DNA of 64,000 bases from CALBPI01 sp038521865 (lineage in GTDB: Bacteria > Pseudomonadota > Gammaproteobacteria > Steroidobacterales > Woeseiaceae), in contig JBCBKO010000004.1 of the NCBI GenBank assembly GCA_038521865.1, positions 186,001 through 250,000 of the forward strand, read 5' to 3'. Both the position numbers and the translations under genes were made by a program. Numbering within the stretch: the stretch's first letter is position 1; every line of letters begins with the position of its first letter. This document shows, piece by piece, positions 17,236 through 25,386 of this stretch. The notes below the pieces were generated by a model. It did not search any database and was not told where the DNA came from. It saw only the letters and a list, made by a program, of their open reading frames with translations.

Positions 17236-18123
17236 TTGGCTGAACCCGATCAGGCTGCGGCACGTGAAGGCGTGATTGCGGCTATCACCGCTTACACCAT
17301 CTGGGGTTTCCTGCCGGTTTATCTGATCTTTACGATCGCGGTTCCGGCAACGGAGCTGCTGATGCACCGAATCGTCTGGAGCATTCCGTTTGGTGCCCTC
17401 ATCATCAGCGTGCGCCACCAGTGGCGAGACGTGCGAGACGCACTGCTGAAGCCGCGGCGTCTCGGTTGGTTGTCACTTGCAGCATTCTTTATTGCAGTGA
17501 ACTGGCTGGTCTACATCATCGCGGTGCAAAACCAGCAGATTTTTCAGGCTAGCCTCGGGTACTACATCAATCCGCTGGTTTATGTGCTGGTCGGGGTTGC
17601 GTTCTTTGGTGAAAAGCTCCGTGCGCTGCAGCTGGTCGCCGTTGCGCTGGCAACTGCCGGCGTGCTGGTGTTGACTGTCAGCGGCGGCGAATTTCCACTG
17701 GTCTCGCTAGTCCTCGCGATCTCTTTCACCATCTACGGGGTCATTCGCAAGCAGATTACCGTTGGCGCCATGCCCGGGCTTTTTGTCGAGACTCTGCTGC
17801 TCCTGCCCATCGCGCTGGGCGGACTCATCTGGCTCACATCGAAGGGATCGGCAGTGTACACACAGGCCTCACCGACACTGATGGCATTGATTGTGTTTGC
17901 GGGTCCGCTGACTGTCGTTCCGCTGCTTTGCTTCGCCATCGCGGCTCGACGACTTCGGCTGTCTACCATCGGCTTTTTGCAGTTCATTGGGCCAACGCTA
18001 CAGTTCGGTGTCGGTTGGTACAACGGAGAGAGTCTGACGCCCGCGAGGACGGTATGTTTCTCGCTGATCTGGATTGCGGTAGTCGTCTTCTGTATCGACT
18101 CGCTCAGGCGAAACAAAAGCTAG
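17236..18123 (+). CDS. rarD: RarD-type EamA transporter
   Basis: 295 residues with about ten membrane segments. It matches E. coli RarD through most of its length: AAITAYTIWGFLPVY at the start, MHRIVWSIPF, SLGYYINPLVYVLVGVAFFGE, IYGVIRKQ, and LRLSTIGFLQFIGPTLQF. The start is TTG at 17236 with AGGGAG upstream. RarD members are predicted permeases of unsettled substrate (historically linked to chloramphenicol sensitivity). It is followed 31 nt later by glpD on the same strand. Confidence 0.9.
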   Translation: MAEPDQAAAREGVIAAITAYTIWGFLPVYLIFTIAVPATELLMHRIVWSIPFGALIISVRHQWRDVRDALLKPRRLGWLSLAAFFIAVNWLVYIIAVQNQQIFQASLGYYINPLVYVLVGVAFFGEKLRALQLVAVALATAGVLVLTVSGGEFPLVSLVLAISFTIYGVIRKQITVGAMPGLFVETLLLLPIALGGLIWLTSKGSAVYTQASPTLMALIVFAGPLTVVPLLCFAIAARRLRLSTIGFLQFIGPTLQFGVGWYNGESLTPARTVCFSLIWIAVVVFCIDSLRRNKS

Positions 18124-18154
18124 CCCGGAAAGCCTGATCCGATACACTACGGCT

Positions 18155-19789
18155 ATGAGTTCGCAGTTGCGCAACACCAACATGGAGCGACTTGAGCGCG
18201 AGTCGTTCGATGTACTTGTTGTCGGCGCCGGCATTAACGGTGCGGTCAGTGCGGCGGCACTTGCCGGCAAAGGCGCCAAGGTAGCGATTGTCGACGCCGG
18301 AGACTTTGCTGGCGAGACAAGCTCGCATTCGTCCAACCTTGCTTGGGGCGGTATCAAATACCTAGAGAACCAGGAGTTCGGGCTGGTTTGGAATCTCTGC
18401 GCCAGCCGTAATGAACTCATGCGAGCCTACCCCTCGACCGTCAAGGAGGCTCGCTTTATCGCAGCTGTGCCCAATAAGTTCCGTTGGCCGCGATTCGTGC
18501 TCTATCTCGGCGCGTTGCTTTACTGGGCATTCGGTCGTTTCCGGACTCGAATGCCGCATTATTTGTCGGAAGCGGGTCTCATTGGTCGCGAACCTGTGCT
18601 GCGCGCGGAGTTCACCAATGGGGGTATGGAGTACTCAGACTGCTACCTCTACGACAATGATGCTCGCTTCGTTTTCAACTTTGTCCGCACCGCGATGGAC
18701 AGCAGTGCCGTGGCGGCGAATTACGTTCGAGTGACGAAGACCGATCGTGATGACGAAGGCTGGAAGGTGTCGCTGCGCGACGAGGAAACAGGCCGTGAAT
18801 TCACCACTCGGGCCAAAACGCTCGTCAACGCGTGTGGGCCTCAGGTTGATGCCCTGAATCAGCTGACCGGCCAGAAGACCGAGCACCGCCATGTGTTTTC
18901 CAAGGGGATTCACCTGATCGTTGATCGTGTGACCGACAGCAAACGCATCCTGACGTCCTTCGCATCGGATGGCCGTTTGTACTTTGCAATTCCGATGGGC
19001 AGTCGGACTTGCATCGGTACTACGGATACCCGCGTTGAGCACTGGGAAACGGCGGTTAGCGAGGACGATCGTCAGTTTGTCCTCGATAACGCCAACCAAC
19101 TACTGAAGCTCGATCAGCCGTTGACCCGCGACGACATCATCGCAGAGCGCTGTGGCGTGCGCCCGCTTGCCGTGAAGTCGGGCAACGCGAATGGTGACTG
19201 GCTGGATTTGTCTCGAAAGCACGCGATCGATATCGATCACAAACAGAAGATGCTCTCGATCTTCGGCGGCAAGCTCACCGACTGTCTGAATGTTGGCAAT
19301 GAAGTGTGTGATGTGATCAGTGAGTTTGGCGTCGCGCTGCCGCTGCAGGGGCGTCGTTGGTATGGCGAGCCCGGACCCGAGACTCAGCGAGAATTCCTGC
19401 GTCAGGCGGAGTTGATGGATCTTGATGCGCATACGCATCCGAACGCTACCGAGCCGCTCACGCAGCGATTCTGGCGGCGCTATGGGGCGAACGCCATCGG
19501 TATGCTGGAGCGCATTCGCGAGAATCCTGCCATGGCCGAACCGTTGATGAAGAACGCCGACTATCTGCGTTGCGAAATCGATTACACGGCGCGACGGGAG
19601 ATGGTGACGAGACTCGATGACTTCCTGCGCAGGCGTTCGAAGATCACGCAGGTGGTGCGGGAGGAAGAAGTCATCGCGGCACCGGGACTCAGTGTGGCGT
19701 GTGAAATGTTTTTTGGTGATCGCGCCCAAGCAAAACTGGACGAATATCTCTCCCGGGACAATCCGGGAGAAAACCGATTAGCTTCCTGA
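18155..19789 (+). CDS. glpD: FAD-dependent glycerol-3-phosphate dehydrogenase
   Basis: Oxidises sn-glycerol 3-phosphate to dihydroxyacetone phosphate at the membrane, passing electrons to quinone. 544 residues. The FAD dinucleotide fold is near the N-terminus (VLVVGAGINGAVSAAALAGKG), with SSHSSNLAWGGIKYLE, then the substrate-site stretch GIHLIV and TCIGTTDT, and the C-terminal FGGKLTDCLNVG. An internal Met at residue 10 (18182) is an alternative start. Length and motifs fit GlpD rather than GlpA. No glpF/glpK/glpR is nearby. Confidence 0.9.
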   Translation: MSSQLRNTNMERLERESFDVLVVGAGINGAVSAAALAGKGAKVAIVDAGDFAGETSSHSSNLAWGGIKYLENQEFGLVWNLCASRNELMRAYPSTVKEARFIAAVPNKFRWPRFVLYLGALLYWAFGRFRTRMPHYLSEAGLIGREPVLRAEFTNGGMEYSDCYLYDNDARFVFNFVRTAMDSSAVAANYVRVTKTDRDDEGWKVSLRDEETGREFTTRAKTLVNACGPQVDALNQLTGQKTEHRHVFSKGIHLIVDRVTDSKRILTSFASDGRLYFAIPMGSRTCIGTTDTRVEHWETAVSEDDRQFVLDNANQLLKLDQPLTRDDIIAERCGVRPLAVKSGNANGDWLDLSRKHAIDIDHKQKMLSIFGGKLTDCLNVGNEVCDVISEFGVALPLQGRRWYGEPGPETQREFLRQAELMDLDAHTHPNATEPLTQRFWRRYGANAIGMLERIRENPAMAEPLMKNADYLRCEIDYTARREMVTRLDDFLRRRSKITQVVREEEVIAAPGLSVACEMFFGDRAQAKLDEYLSRDNPGENRLAS

Positions 19790-19799
19790 GGGGGATAGC

Positions 19800-20969
19800 A
19801 TGAGCGAAGAGAAACAGTTTGACGTTGTCGTGTACGGCGCGAGCGGCTTTACGGGGAGACTCGTCGCTGAGTACCTGCAGAAGCGCTACGGTGATGACGA
19901 TAGCGTCAAGTGGGCAATGGCCGGTCGCAATGCCGAGAAGCTGGCAGCAGTGCGTGCGGAAATCGGCGTACCCGATTCCATCCCATTGATTACGGCAGAC
20001 GGCAGTGATGAGTCTTCCCTGCAAGCTATGGCGGCGCAAACCAAAGCGATCATCACAACAGTCGGCCCCTACCAGATGTACGGCGGATTGCTAGTCGAAG
20101 TATGCGCAAAAACGGGGACCGACTATCTCGATCTTTGTGGCGAACCTGCCTGGATGCGGCAGATGATCGATGCGCACGAGAGCACTGCAAAACAGAGCGG
20201 CGCCCGGATTGTGTTCTCCGCGGGGTTCGACTCGATTCCGTTCGATTGCGGCGTCTGGTTGTTGCAACAACACTGCATTGCGGAAGACGGCAAACCCTCC
20301 GCAAGAATTCGTGGGCGCGTTGCCAAAATGCAGGGCACGTTCTCTGGCGGAACGGCCGCGAGTTTCAAGGCAACGATGGCAGCGGCTCGTGATCCGGAAA
20401 TTCTCGCCTTGTTGCGTAACCCCTTCTCGCTGGTGCCGGGGTTTACCGGTGCAGACCAACCACCGGGCACCAAGCCGATGTTGGACGAGGCCGTCGGCAG
20501 CTGGGTCACACCGTTCATCATGGCAACGATCAATACGCGCAACGTCCATCGCAGCAATGCCCTGACCGGCTTCTCGTATGGCGAGGATTTTGTTTATGAC
20601 GAAATGTTGATGACCGGCCCTGGCGACAAGGGCGAGCAAATCGCAAAGGCCTTGGCGGATCGTGATGAGATGTCGTCGAGTGACGGCCCCAAGCCGGGTG
20701 AAGGTCCGAGCAAGGAAGAGCGCGATGCGGGCCATTATGAGGTGCTGTTCCACGCAGAGCGAGATGGCGATCCGATGCGGCTGGTAGTCACGGGTGATCG
20801 TGATCCGGGTTACGGCTCGACCAGCAAGATGTTGGCCGAGGCGGCGCTGTGTCTTGTCAAAGACTGTCAGGCGACATCGGCTGGAATCTGGACGCCAGCG
20901 GCGGCCATGGGCCAGCCGTTGATCGACCGCCTTATCGCCAACGCTGGACTCACATTCAATCGAGTGTGA
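19800..20969 (+). CDS. Saccharopine-dehydrogenase-like / trans-acting enoyl reductase family protein
   Basis: 389 residues. The Rossmann start VVVYGASGFTGRLVAEYL, the PYQMYGGLLVEVCAKTGTDYLDLCGE segment and ARIVFSAGFDSIPFD are characteristic of the saccharopine dehydrogenase-like oxidoreductases. In mycobacteria this group includes the trans-acting enoyl reductase of phthiocerol synthesis. The bacterial homologue's substrate is unknown, probably lipid-related. The ATG has a strong ribosome site (GGGGGA) and lies 10 nt after the glpD stop, so the two are likely co-transcribed. Confidence 0.85.
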   Translation: MSEEKQFDVVVYGASGFTGRLVAEYLQKRYGDDDSVKWAMAGRNAEKLAAVRAEIGVPDSIPLITADGSDESSLQAMAAQTKAIITTVGPYQMYGGLLVEVCAKTGTDYLDLCGEPAWMRQMIDAHESTAKQSGARIVFSAGFDSIPFDCGVWLLQQHCIAEDGKPSARIRGRVAKMQGTFSGGTAASFKATMAAARDPEILALLRNPFSLVPGFTGADQPPGTKPMLDEAVGSWVTPFIMATINTRNVHRSNALTGFSYGEDFVYDEMLMTGPGDKGEQIAKALADRDEMSSSDGPKPGEGPSKEERDAGHYEVLFHAERDGDPMRLVVTGDRDPGYGSTSKMLAEAALCLVKDCQATSAGIWTPAAAMGQPLIDRLIANAGLTFNRV

Positions 20970-20975
20970 GGCCGG

Positions 20976-22208
20976 TCAGGCAGTCTCGGCCGCATCTGCA
21001 TGATGACGACCTGTTGCCCACAGTGTGAGAATCGTTAGCACCCCGAATAACAACAGCGATGCGCCCAGCGGCAGCATGCTCTCATCGTAGAAGCTGCCGC
21101 TGATCGCGCCGAGAATGCCCGAGGCGAGGGTCACCAGCGAGCCGATCACCGCTGCGGCAGTGCCTGCAATGTGACCGAGCGGCTCCATTGCGAGTGCGTT
21201 CAGATTGCCAAACAAGAAGCCGACAAAGAGAAATACCGCGCACAGACAGAGCATGGTTAACCACAATGGCGGCGTGCCGCCGGTTAGCAGTGCACATGCA
21301 AACAGCAGCCCGCCCGACCCCGCGTAGCCGAAGGAGGCACGCATCGCTAAAGTACGCATACCAAAGCGAACGACGATACGACCGTTGATGGTTGTGCTGA
21401 TACCGACGCTGAGCGCCAGCGCCGCAAAAAAAACAGGAAATAGCGCCCCGAGTTGGTATTGGTCGACAAAGATTTGCTGAGCGCTGCCGAGGAAACCGAT
21501 AAAGGCTGACGATACGAGTGTGGCCGCCGTCATGTATCCCACCGCAATCGGCGTGGTCAGTACTTCGCGCATGTTGCTCGCCGCCCGCCGGAACGATAGC
21601 GCCTGGCGATTGCCCTTCTGCAGGGTCTCCGGCATGCGCAAGACAAACCAGCCGACGATCACGACCGCAATCGCGAGGTACAGCCAGAAGATACTTTTCC
21701 ACCCGAATCCATCGAGCATCAACTGGCCAATGCCCGGCGCGATGGCGGGCACCAACACAAAAAACGACAAGATAAAGCTCATGACACGAGCCATCTGTCG
21801 TCCGACGTACAGGTCACGAACGATCGCGACGGTCATGGCGCGGGGGCCCGCGATGCCGATCCCTTGCAGGACCCGCCCGAGCAGCAGTCCATTGAACGTT
21901 TCGGCGGTGGCCGCGAGCAGCGTCCCTGCAGTGAAAATGGATAACCCGAGATAGACCGCGCTTTTGCGCCCATAGGCATCGGCAATCGGTCCAAAAAATA
22001 GTTGGGAGATACCAAGCCCGTAAAAAACGGCATAAACGAGGTATTGGGTGTCGTTCATGTTCACGACGCCGTAGCTCGTGCCAATCAATCCGTGTGCGGG
22101 CAGAAGTGCGTCGATGGTGAGGGCCACGAGCGACATGGTCAGCGCCATCATGACGATGAACTCGCCAAATGCGGGCATGCGGTGTGGGGATAGGACAGGC
22201 GCGGACAT
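20976..22208 (-). CDS. Bcr/CflA-family MFS drug efflux transporter
   Basis: About 410 residues with 12 membrane segments. The MFS loop motif appears as GPIADAYGRKSAVYLG after TM2 and motif C-like GIGIAGPRAMTVAIVRD at TM4-5, typical of Bcr/CflA drug:H+ antiporters. The frame is open to 22274, but the Met at 22208 puts the start just before TM1, where family members start, and leaves about 94 nt for the divergent fba promoter. Neither start has a good ribosome site. Substrate unknown. Confidence 0.85.
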   Translation of the reverse strand: MSAPVLSPHRMPAFGEFIVMMALTMSLVALTIDALLPAHGLIGTSYGVVNMNDTQYLVYAVFYGLGISQLFFGPIADAYGRKSAVYLGLSIFTAGTLLAATAETFNGLLLGRVLQGIGIAGPRAMTVAIVRDLYVGRQMARVMSFILSFFVLVPAIAPGIGQLMLDGFGWKSIFWLYLAIAVVIVGWFVLRMPETLQKGNRQALSFRRAASNMREVLTTPIAVGYMTAATLVSSAFIGFLGSAQQIFVDQYQLGALFPVFFAALALSVGISTTINGRIVVRFGMRTLAMRASFGYAGSGGLLFACALLTGGTPPLWLTMLCLCAVFLFVGFLFGNLNALAMEPLGHIAGTAAAVIGSLVTLASGILGAISGSFYDESMLPLGASLLLFGVLTILTLWATGRHHADAAETA

Positions 22209-22302
22209 CGCCGCATCATACGTGGATGAATCGCGTGGTGGCAGTGGTCGCGATCCGCTATCCTTCGCAGCCATCGAAAACGATTGCTAGCGGGGAGTGG
22301 AC

Positions 22303-23196
22303 ATGAGTGTCAAAGAGCAACAATTGGCGGAGATGCGCAACGGCAAGGGCTTTATTGCGGCGCTGGATCAGAGCGGTGGTAGCACGCCCAAGGCACTTGG
22401 CCTGTATGGTGTCAGCGCGGATGCCTGGACCAATGACGACGAGATGTTCGCACTGGTTCACGAGATGCGCACCCGGATCATGACCAGCCCCTCTTTTGAC
22501 GGTGATCGTATCCTGGCCGCGATTCTGTTCGAGAACACGATGGACCGAGATGTGGAAGGGCAGGCAACGGCGCACTTTCTGTGGGAGCAGAAAAAGATCG
22601 TACCGATCCTCAAGGTGGATAAAGGCCTGGCGGACGAAGCGGATGGCGTGCAAGTCATGAAGCCCATGCCCGATCTCGATGCGTTGCTGGCAAAAGCCAA
22701 CGAAAAAGGCATTTTCGGCACCAAGATGCGCTCGGTCATCAAGCAGGCGAACGCGGCCGGAATTGCGAAGATCGTGGCGCAGCAGTTCGAAGTCGGGAAG
22801 CAGATCGTGGCCGCGGGCCTCGTACCCATCATCGAACCAGAGGTCGACATTCACTGCCCGGAGAAGGCGGAGGCCGAAGCGATTCTGAAAGCTGAGATCA
22901 TGAAGCACCTGGATCAGCTGGGCGATGATGAACTCGTCATGTTGAAACTGACCCTGCCGGAGCAGGATGACCTCTATGGCGATTGCGTTGCGCATGCCCG
23001 CGTATTGAAAGTCGTTGCCCTGTCGGGGGGTTATAGTCGTGAAGAGGCCAATGCGCGCTTAGCGCGTCAGCCAGGAATGATCGCAAGTTTCTCTCGCGCC
23101 CTGTCGGAAGGGTTGTCGGCGCAGCAGTCAGACGACGAGTTCAACGCGACACTCGATGCGTCCATTGATGCGATTGTGACCGCGTCGCGAACCTGA
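22303..23196 (+). CDS. Class I fructose-bisphosphate aldolase
   Basis: Schiff-base aldolase of glycolysis/gluconeogenesis. 297 residues, the size of the short bacterial class I enzymes such as staphylococcal FdaB. It has AALDQSGGSTPKALGLYG at the N-terminus, LKVDKG, VPIIEPEVDI, and the Schiff-base lysine K215 in VMLKLTLPE. The ATG at 22303 follows GGGGAG with 5 nt spacing; an in-frame GTG at 22297 overlaps that ribosome site and is unlikely. No class II fba is visible here. A hairpin just after the stop probably terminates it. Confidence 0.93.
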   Translation: MSVKEQQLAEMRNGKGFIAALDQSGGSTPKALGLYGVSADAWTNDDEMFALVHEMRTRIMTSPSFDGDRILAAILFENTMDRDVEGQATAHFLWEQKKIVPILKVDKGLADEADGVQVMKPMPDLDALLAKANEKGIFGTKMRSVIKQANAAGIAKIVAQQFEVGKQIVAAGLVPIIEPEVDIHCPEKAEAEAILKAEIMKHLDQLGDDELVMLKLTLPEQDDLYGDCVAHARVLKVVALSGGYSREEANARLARQPGMIASFSRALSEGLSAQQSDDEFNATLDASIDAIVTASRT

Positions 23197-23200
23197 TCGG

Positions 23201-24178
23201 TCAGAGATCGGGCGGCCAGAGCGCAAGCCGGCCGCCCGATTCGATTTTCGTGCCCGGCGCATCGATGCGCGCCACGCTAACCACGAGGCCCGTCTTGTCG
23301 GGGAGTGATCGGGTGCGATTCACGTAATGCGTCTCGTATCGATCCATTAGCGCATTACGCAGCACAGGCCATAGCGACTCGTGACCGTCGCTGCCGATCA
23401 CGCTCGAGACCGAGACGTAGCGGAAGTGCTCCGGATCGAACCGACGCCGACCGGGCGGGAACCAAGGCATCAGGTGACGATCGATCCAACCGAGCAGCCC
23501 GGGTACCGGGGTGAGATCAAGCTCCGTCAAGTGGTGTTGGCAGGCAATCCATTGGTTGTCGTGAGCCAGCGTCAGCCAACCGGAGTTGGGCAGGTCCGCC
23601 AAATGCCATTGCGAAGACTGTTGCGAATGACGCCAGGCTGTTTCGATGCGCTCGTCGACTGACTCGCTGAGTGCATACCGCACCCTACGAATCCACTGTT
23701 GGTATTCGAGCTTTGGGGACAGCGTCCCGATTTCCTGGTGTCCCGCATGCCTCAGCAGCTGTCGTGCAGGTGTGTTGCGCGCGGCGACGCAGCCCCAGCT
23801 GAAAACCGGCCCCGACGCATCCGCAGACACCTCCTGCATCCACTCACGCGCGCATCGCAACAGTTGTTTTCCGAGGCCCTGGCCGCGAGCCGCTGGCGCC
23901 AGTGTCAGCATCGCACGATAAAACCCCCTGGCGGGTTGTCCATCGACCAGCAATGGTGTTTCGCTCAGGGCATAGGTGCCGACGGTGTCACTGCCTGACA
24001 CCAGGCTGAGGAAATGGGCCTGACCAAGTCGTCGCGCTTGCGTCTCGGTGTTTACCCGTCGGTAGGTTTGACCATCAGTCTGGAATCGTGTGGTTGCCAA
24101 CTGCTCCAAAAAGCCAGTTTGAGGCGCGGGCGACACGACAATGCGGTGCGCGGAGTCCTGCCACAGACACTGTGTCAT
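23201..24178 (-). CDS. Large GNAT-family N-acetyltransferase
   Basis: About 325 residues. A GNAT domain occupies roughly 45-165, with the acetyl-CoA loop LTLAPAARGQGLGKQLLRCAREWMQ and the later NTPARQLLRHAGHQEIG. The C-terminal about 160 residues, rich in Trp/His/Arg, are unassigned. ATG at 24178 overlaps the ATP-grasp TGA (ATGA); the frame is open four codons further to 24190. Its tight coupling to an ATP-grasp ligase suggests joint modification of a small metabolite or peptide (inference). Confidence 0.8.
   Translation of the reverse strand: MTQCLWQDSAHRIVVSPAPQTGFLEQLATTRFQTDGQTYRRVNTETQARRLGQAHFLSLVSGSDTVGTYALSETPLLVDGQPARGFYRAMLTLAPAARGQGLGKQLLRCAREWMQEVSADASGPVFSWGCVAARNTPARQLLRHAGHQEIGTLSPKLEYQQWIRRVRYALSESVDERIETAWRHSQQSSQWHLADLPNSGWLTLAHDNQWIACQHHLTELDLTPVPGLLGWIDRHLMPWFPPGRRRFDPEHFRYVSVSSVIGSDGHESLWPVLRNALMDRYETHYVNRTRSLPDKTGLVVSVARIDAPGTKIESGGRLALWPPDL
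23207..23240 (+). terminator. Hairpin after the aldolase gene, inside the convergent GNAT gene
   Basis: ATCGGGCGGCC (23207-23217) pairs perfectly with GGCCGCCCGAT (23230-23240) across a 12-nt loop, followed by TCGATTTT. It begins 10 nt past the aldolase stop and lies within the 3' coding end of the opposing gene. Confidence 0.55.
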
Positions 24179-25302
24179 CTCGAACGCCATTCAATATCCA
24201 GCGCGAGTACTTCAGCAAACGTCCGGCGATGACGGATCGCGCGCCAAATAATCGGCCAGGTCGAGAAGGATGCGAGCAGGAACACCCATGGATCTTTCAA
24301 AGACCAACTGACGTCGCGCGCTGCGCGCAGGGCTCGGCCTGTATGCCGCCGAGCATCGCCATCGGTAATGACGCTAAACCAATGTGTCCAGTGCGACCAG
24401 AACTCCTGCATGAGTGGGTAGGGCTTTAATTCAATCTGCGGCATCGAATCCGGTGACACCATTGCGGCGTAGAGCGCTTCCGGAGCGACGAAGTGGATGC
24501 CGCTGGTCGCACGGGGATTACACTCGATTGCCCAGGCCGTGCCCGCATCATCAATGATGAAGTCGAACGACAGCATGCCGGTGTAGTTTGTCGCCATTGC
24601 GAACCCGCTTACCCAGCGTTCTACCGCAGGTTGCTCTATGCGTTCGAAACACACCGCGACGCTGCCATGACGCGTGTGCGCCCGATAGGTAACCAGTATC
24701 GGGCATTCACCGGCCAGACAGATTGAAAAACACGACACTTCGTCGCCCTGCACCCGCCGTTGCATCAGCAGGTGTTCGGATCGCTCTGGTATTGGGTCCC
24801 CTGTGTCATGCAGCGTCACGTCACGGCCGGAGCAACTGAATTCAGGTTTTACGACGAAAGGCGCTGAGCGCTGTTGTTCAGCGTTCGCGTCCGTAGTTCG
24901 ACAGGTGGACGGGACAGTAAGTCCGCAGTCTGCGGCGGCCTTTACGAAATCGAGCTTCGAGTGAAATTGCAGTACCTGTTCCGGCGGACCGCAGAATACC
25001 GGGATCTTGGTCGTGCGCTTCAGTTCCGCTATCCAGGGTGTCTCTTCGGACACCGGAACCACGAGATCCACATCTAAGCGTTCTATCAGTTCTAAAATTC
25101 CATCCCGAAAGCAATCTGGATCATCGACAGGCGAGTGCACGGTCTCTACGTGAGATACCGCACTTGAGGTTCGCGCCATATTCACCCTGAACGGGTCGGC
25201 CACAATCACCCGCCAACCGGCGCCGTGGAAAGCTCTGGCGATCTCGATGGCGGGAGGCAATCGGCCCAGAGTCAGCAGCACGGTTCGGGAGGCCTTGGAC
25301 AT
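24175..25302 (-). CDS. ATP-grasp ligase-like protein
   Basis: 375 residues. The N-terminal Rossmann-like preATP domain begins VLLTLGRLPPAIEIARAFHGAG, and the ATP-grasp body follows: SKLDFVKAAADCGLTVPST, FVVKPEFSCSGRDV, and the metal-binding end FDFIIDDAGTAWAIECNPRATSGIHF. This is the carbamoyl-phosphate-synthase/biotin-carboxylase-like subgroup used for amide or peptide bond formation on carboxylates. The C-terminal about 80 residues hold hydrophobic Trp-rich stretches and may associate with the membrane. It is coupled to the GNAT gene and divergent from the P450 gene. Substrate unknown. Confidence 0.85.
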   Translation of the reverse strand: MSKASRTVLLTLGRLPPAIEIARAFHGAGWRVIVADPFRVNMARTSSAVSHVETVHSPVDDPDCFRDGILELIERLDVDLVVPVSEETPWIAELKRTTKIPVFCGPPEQVLQFHSKLDFVKAAADCGLTVPSTCRTTDANAEQQRSAPFVVKPEFSCSGRDVTLHDTGDPIPERSEHLLMQRRVQGDEVSCFSICLAGECPILVTYRAHTRHGSVAVCFERIEQPAVERWVSGFAMATNYTGMLSFDFIIDDAGTAWAIECNPRATSGIHFVAPEALYAAMVSPDSMPQIELKPYPLMQEFWSHWTHWFSVITDGDARRHTGRALRAARDVSWSLKDPWVFLLASFSTWPIIWRAIRHRRTFAEVLALDIEWRSR

Positions 25303-25386
25303 GTAGGGAGTATATGCGAGCGCAGGGGCAGCAGGGATCGTATACTTTGTCGTGCGACACCTGCGGTCGCATCGGGGAAACAGAAG

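Noticed and set aside
18635..19729. Two long minus-strand ORFs opposite glpD
   Set aside because: Complement of a well-conserved enzyme; no independent coding evidence.
22258..22995. 245-codon minus-strand ORF opposite the class I aldolase
   Set aside because: Antisense shadow of a gene with a Schiff-base lysine motif and good ribosome site.
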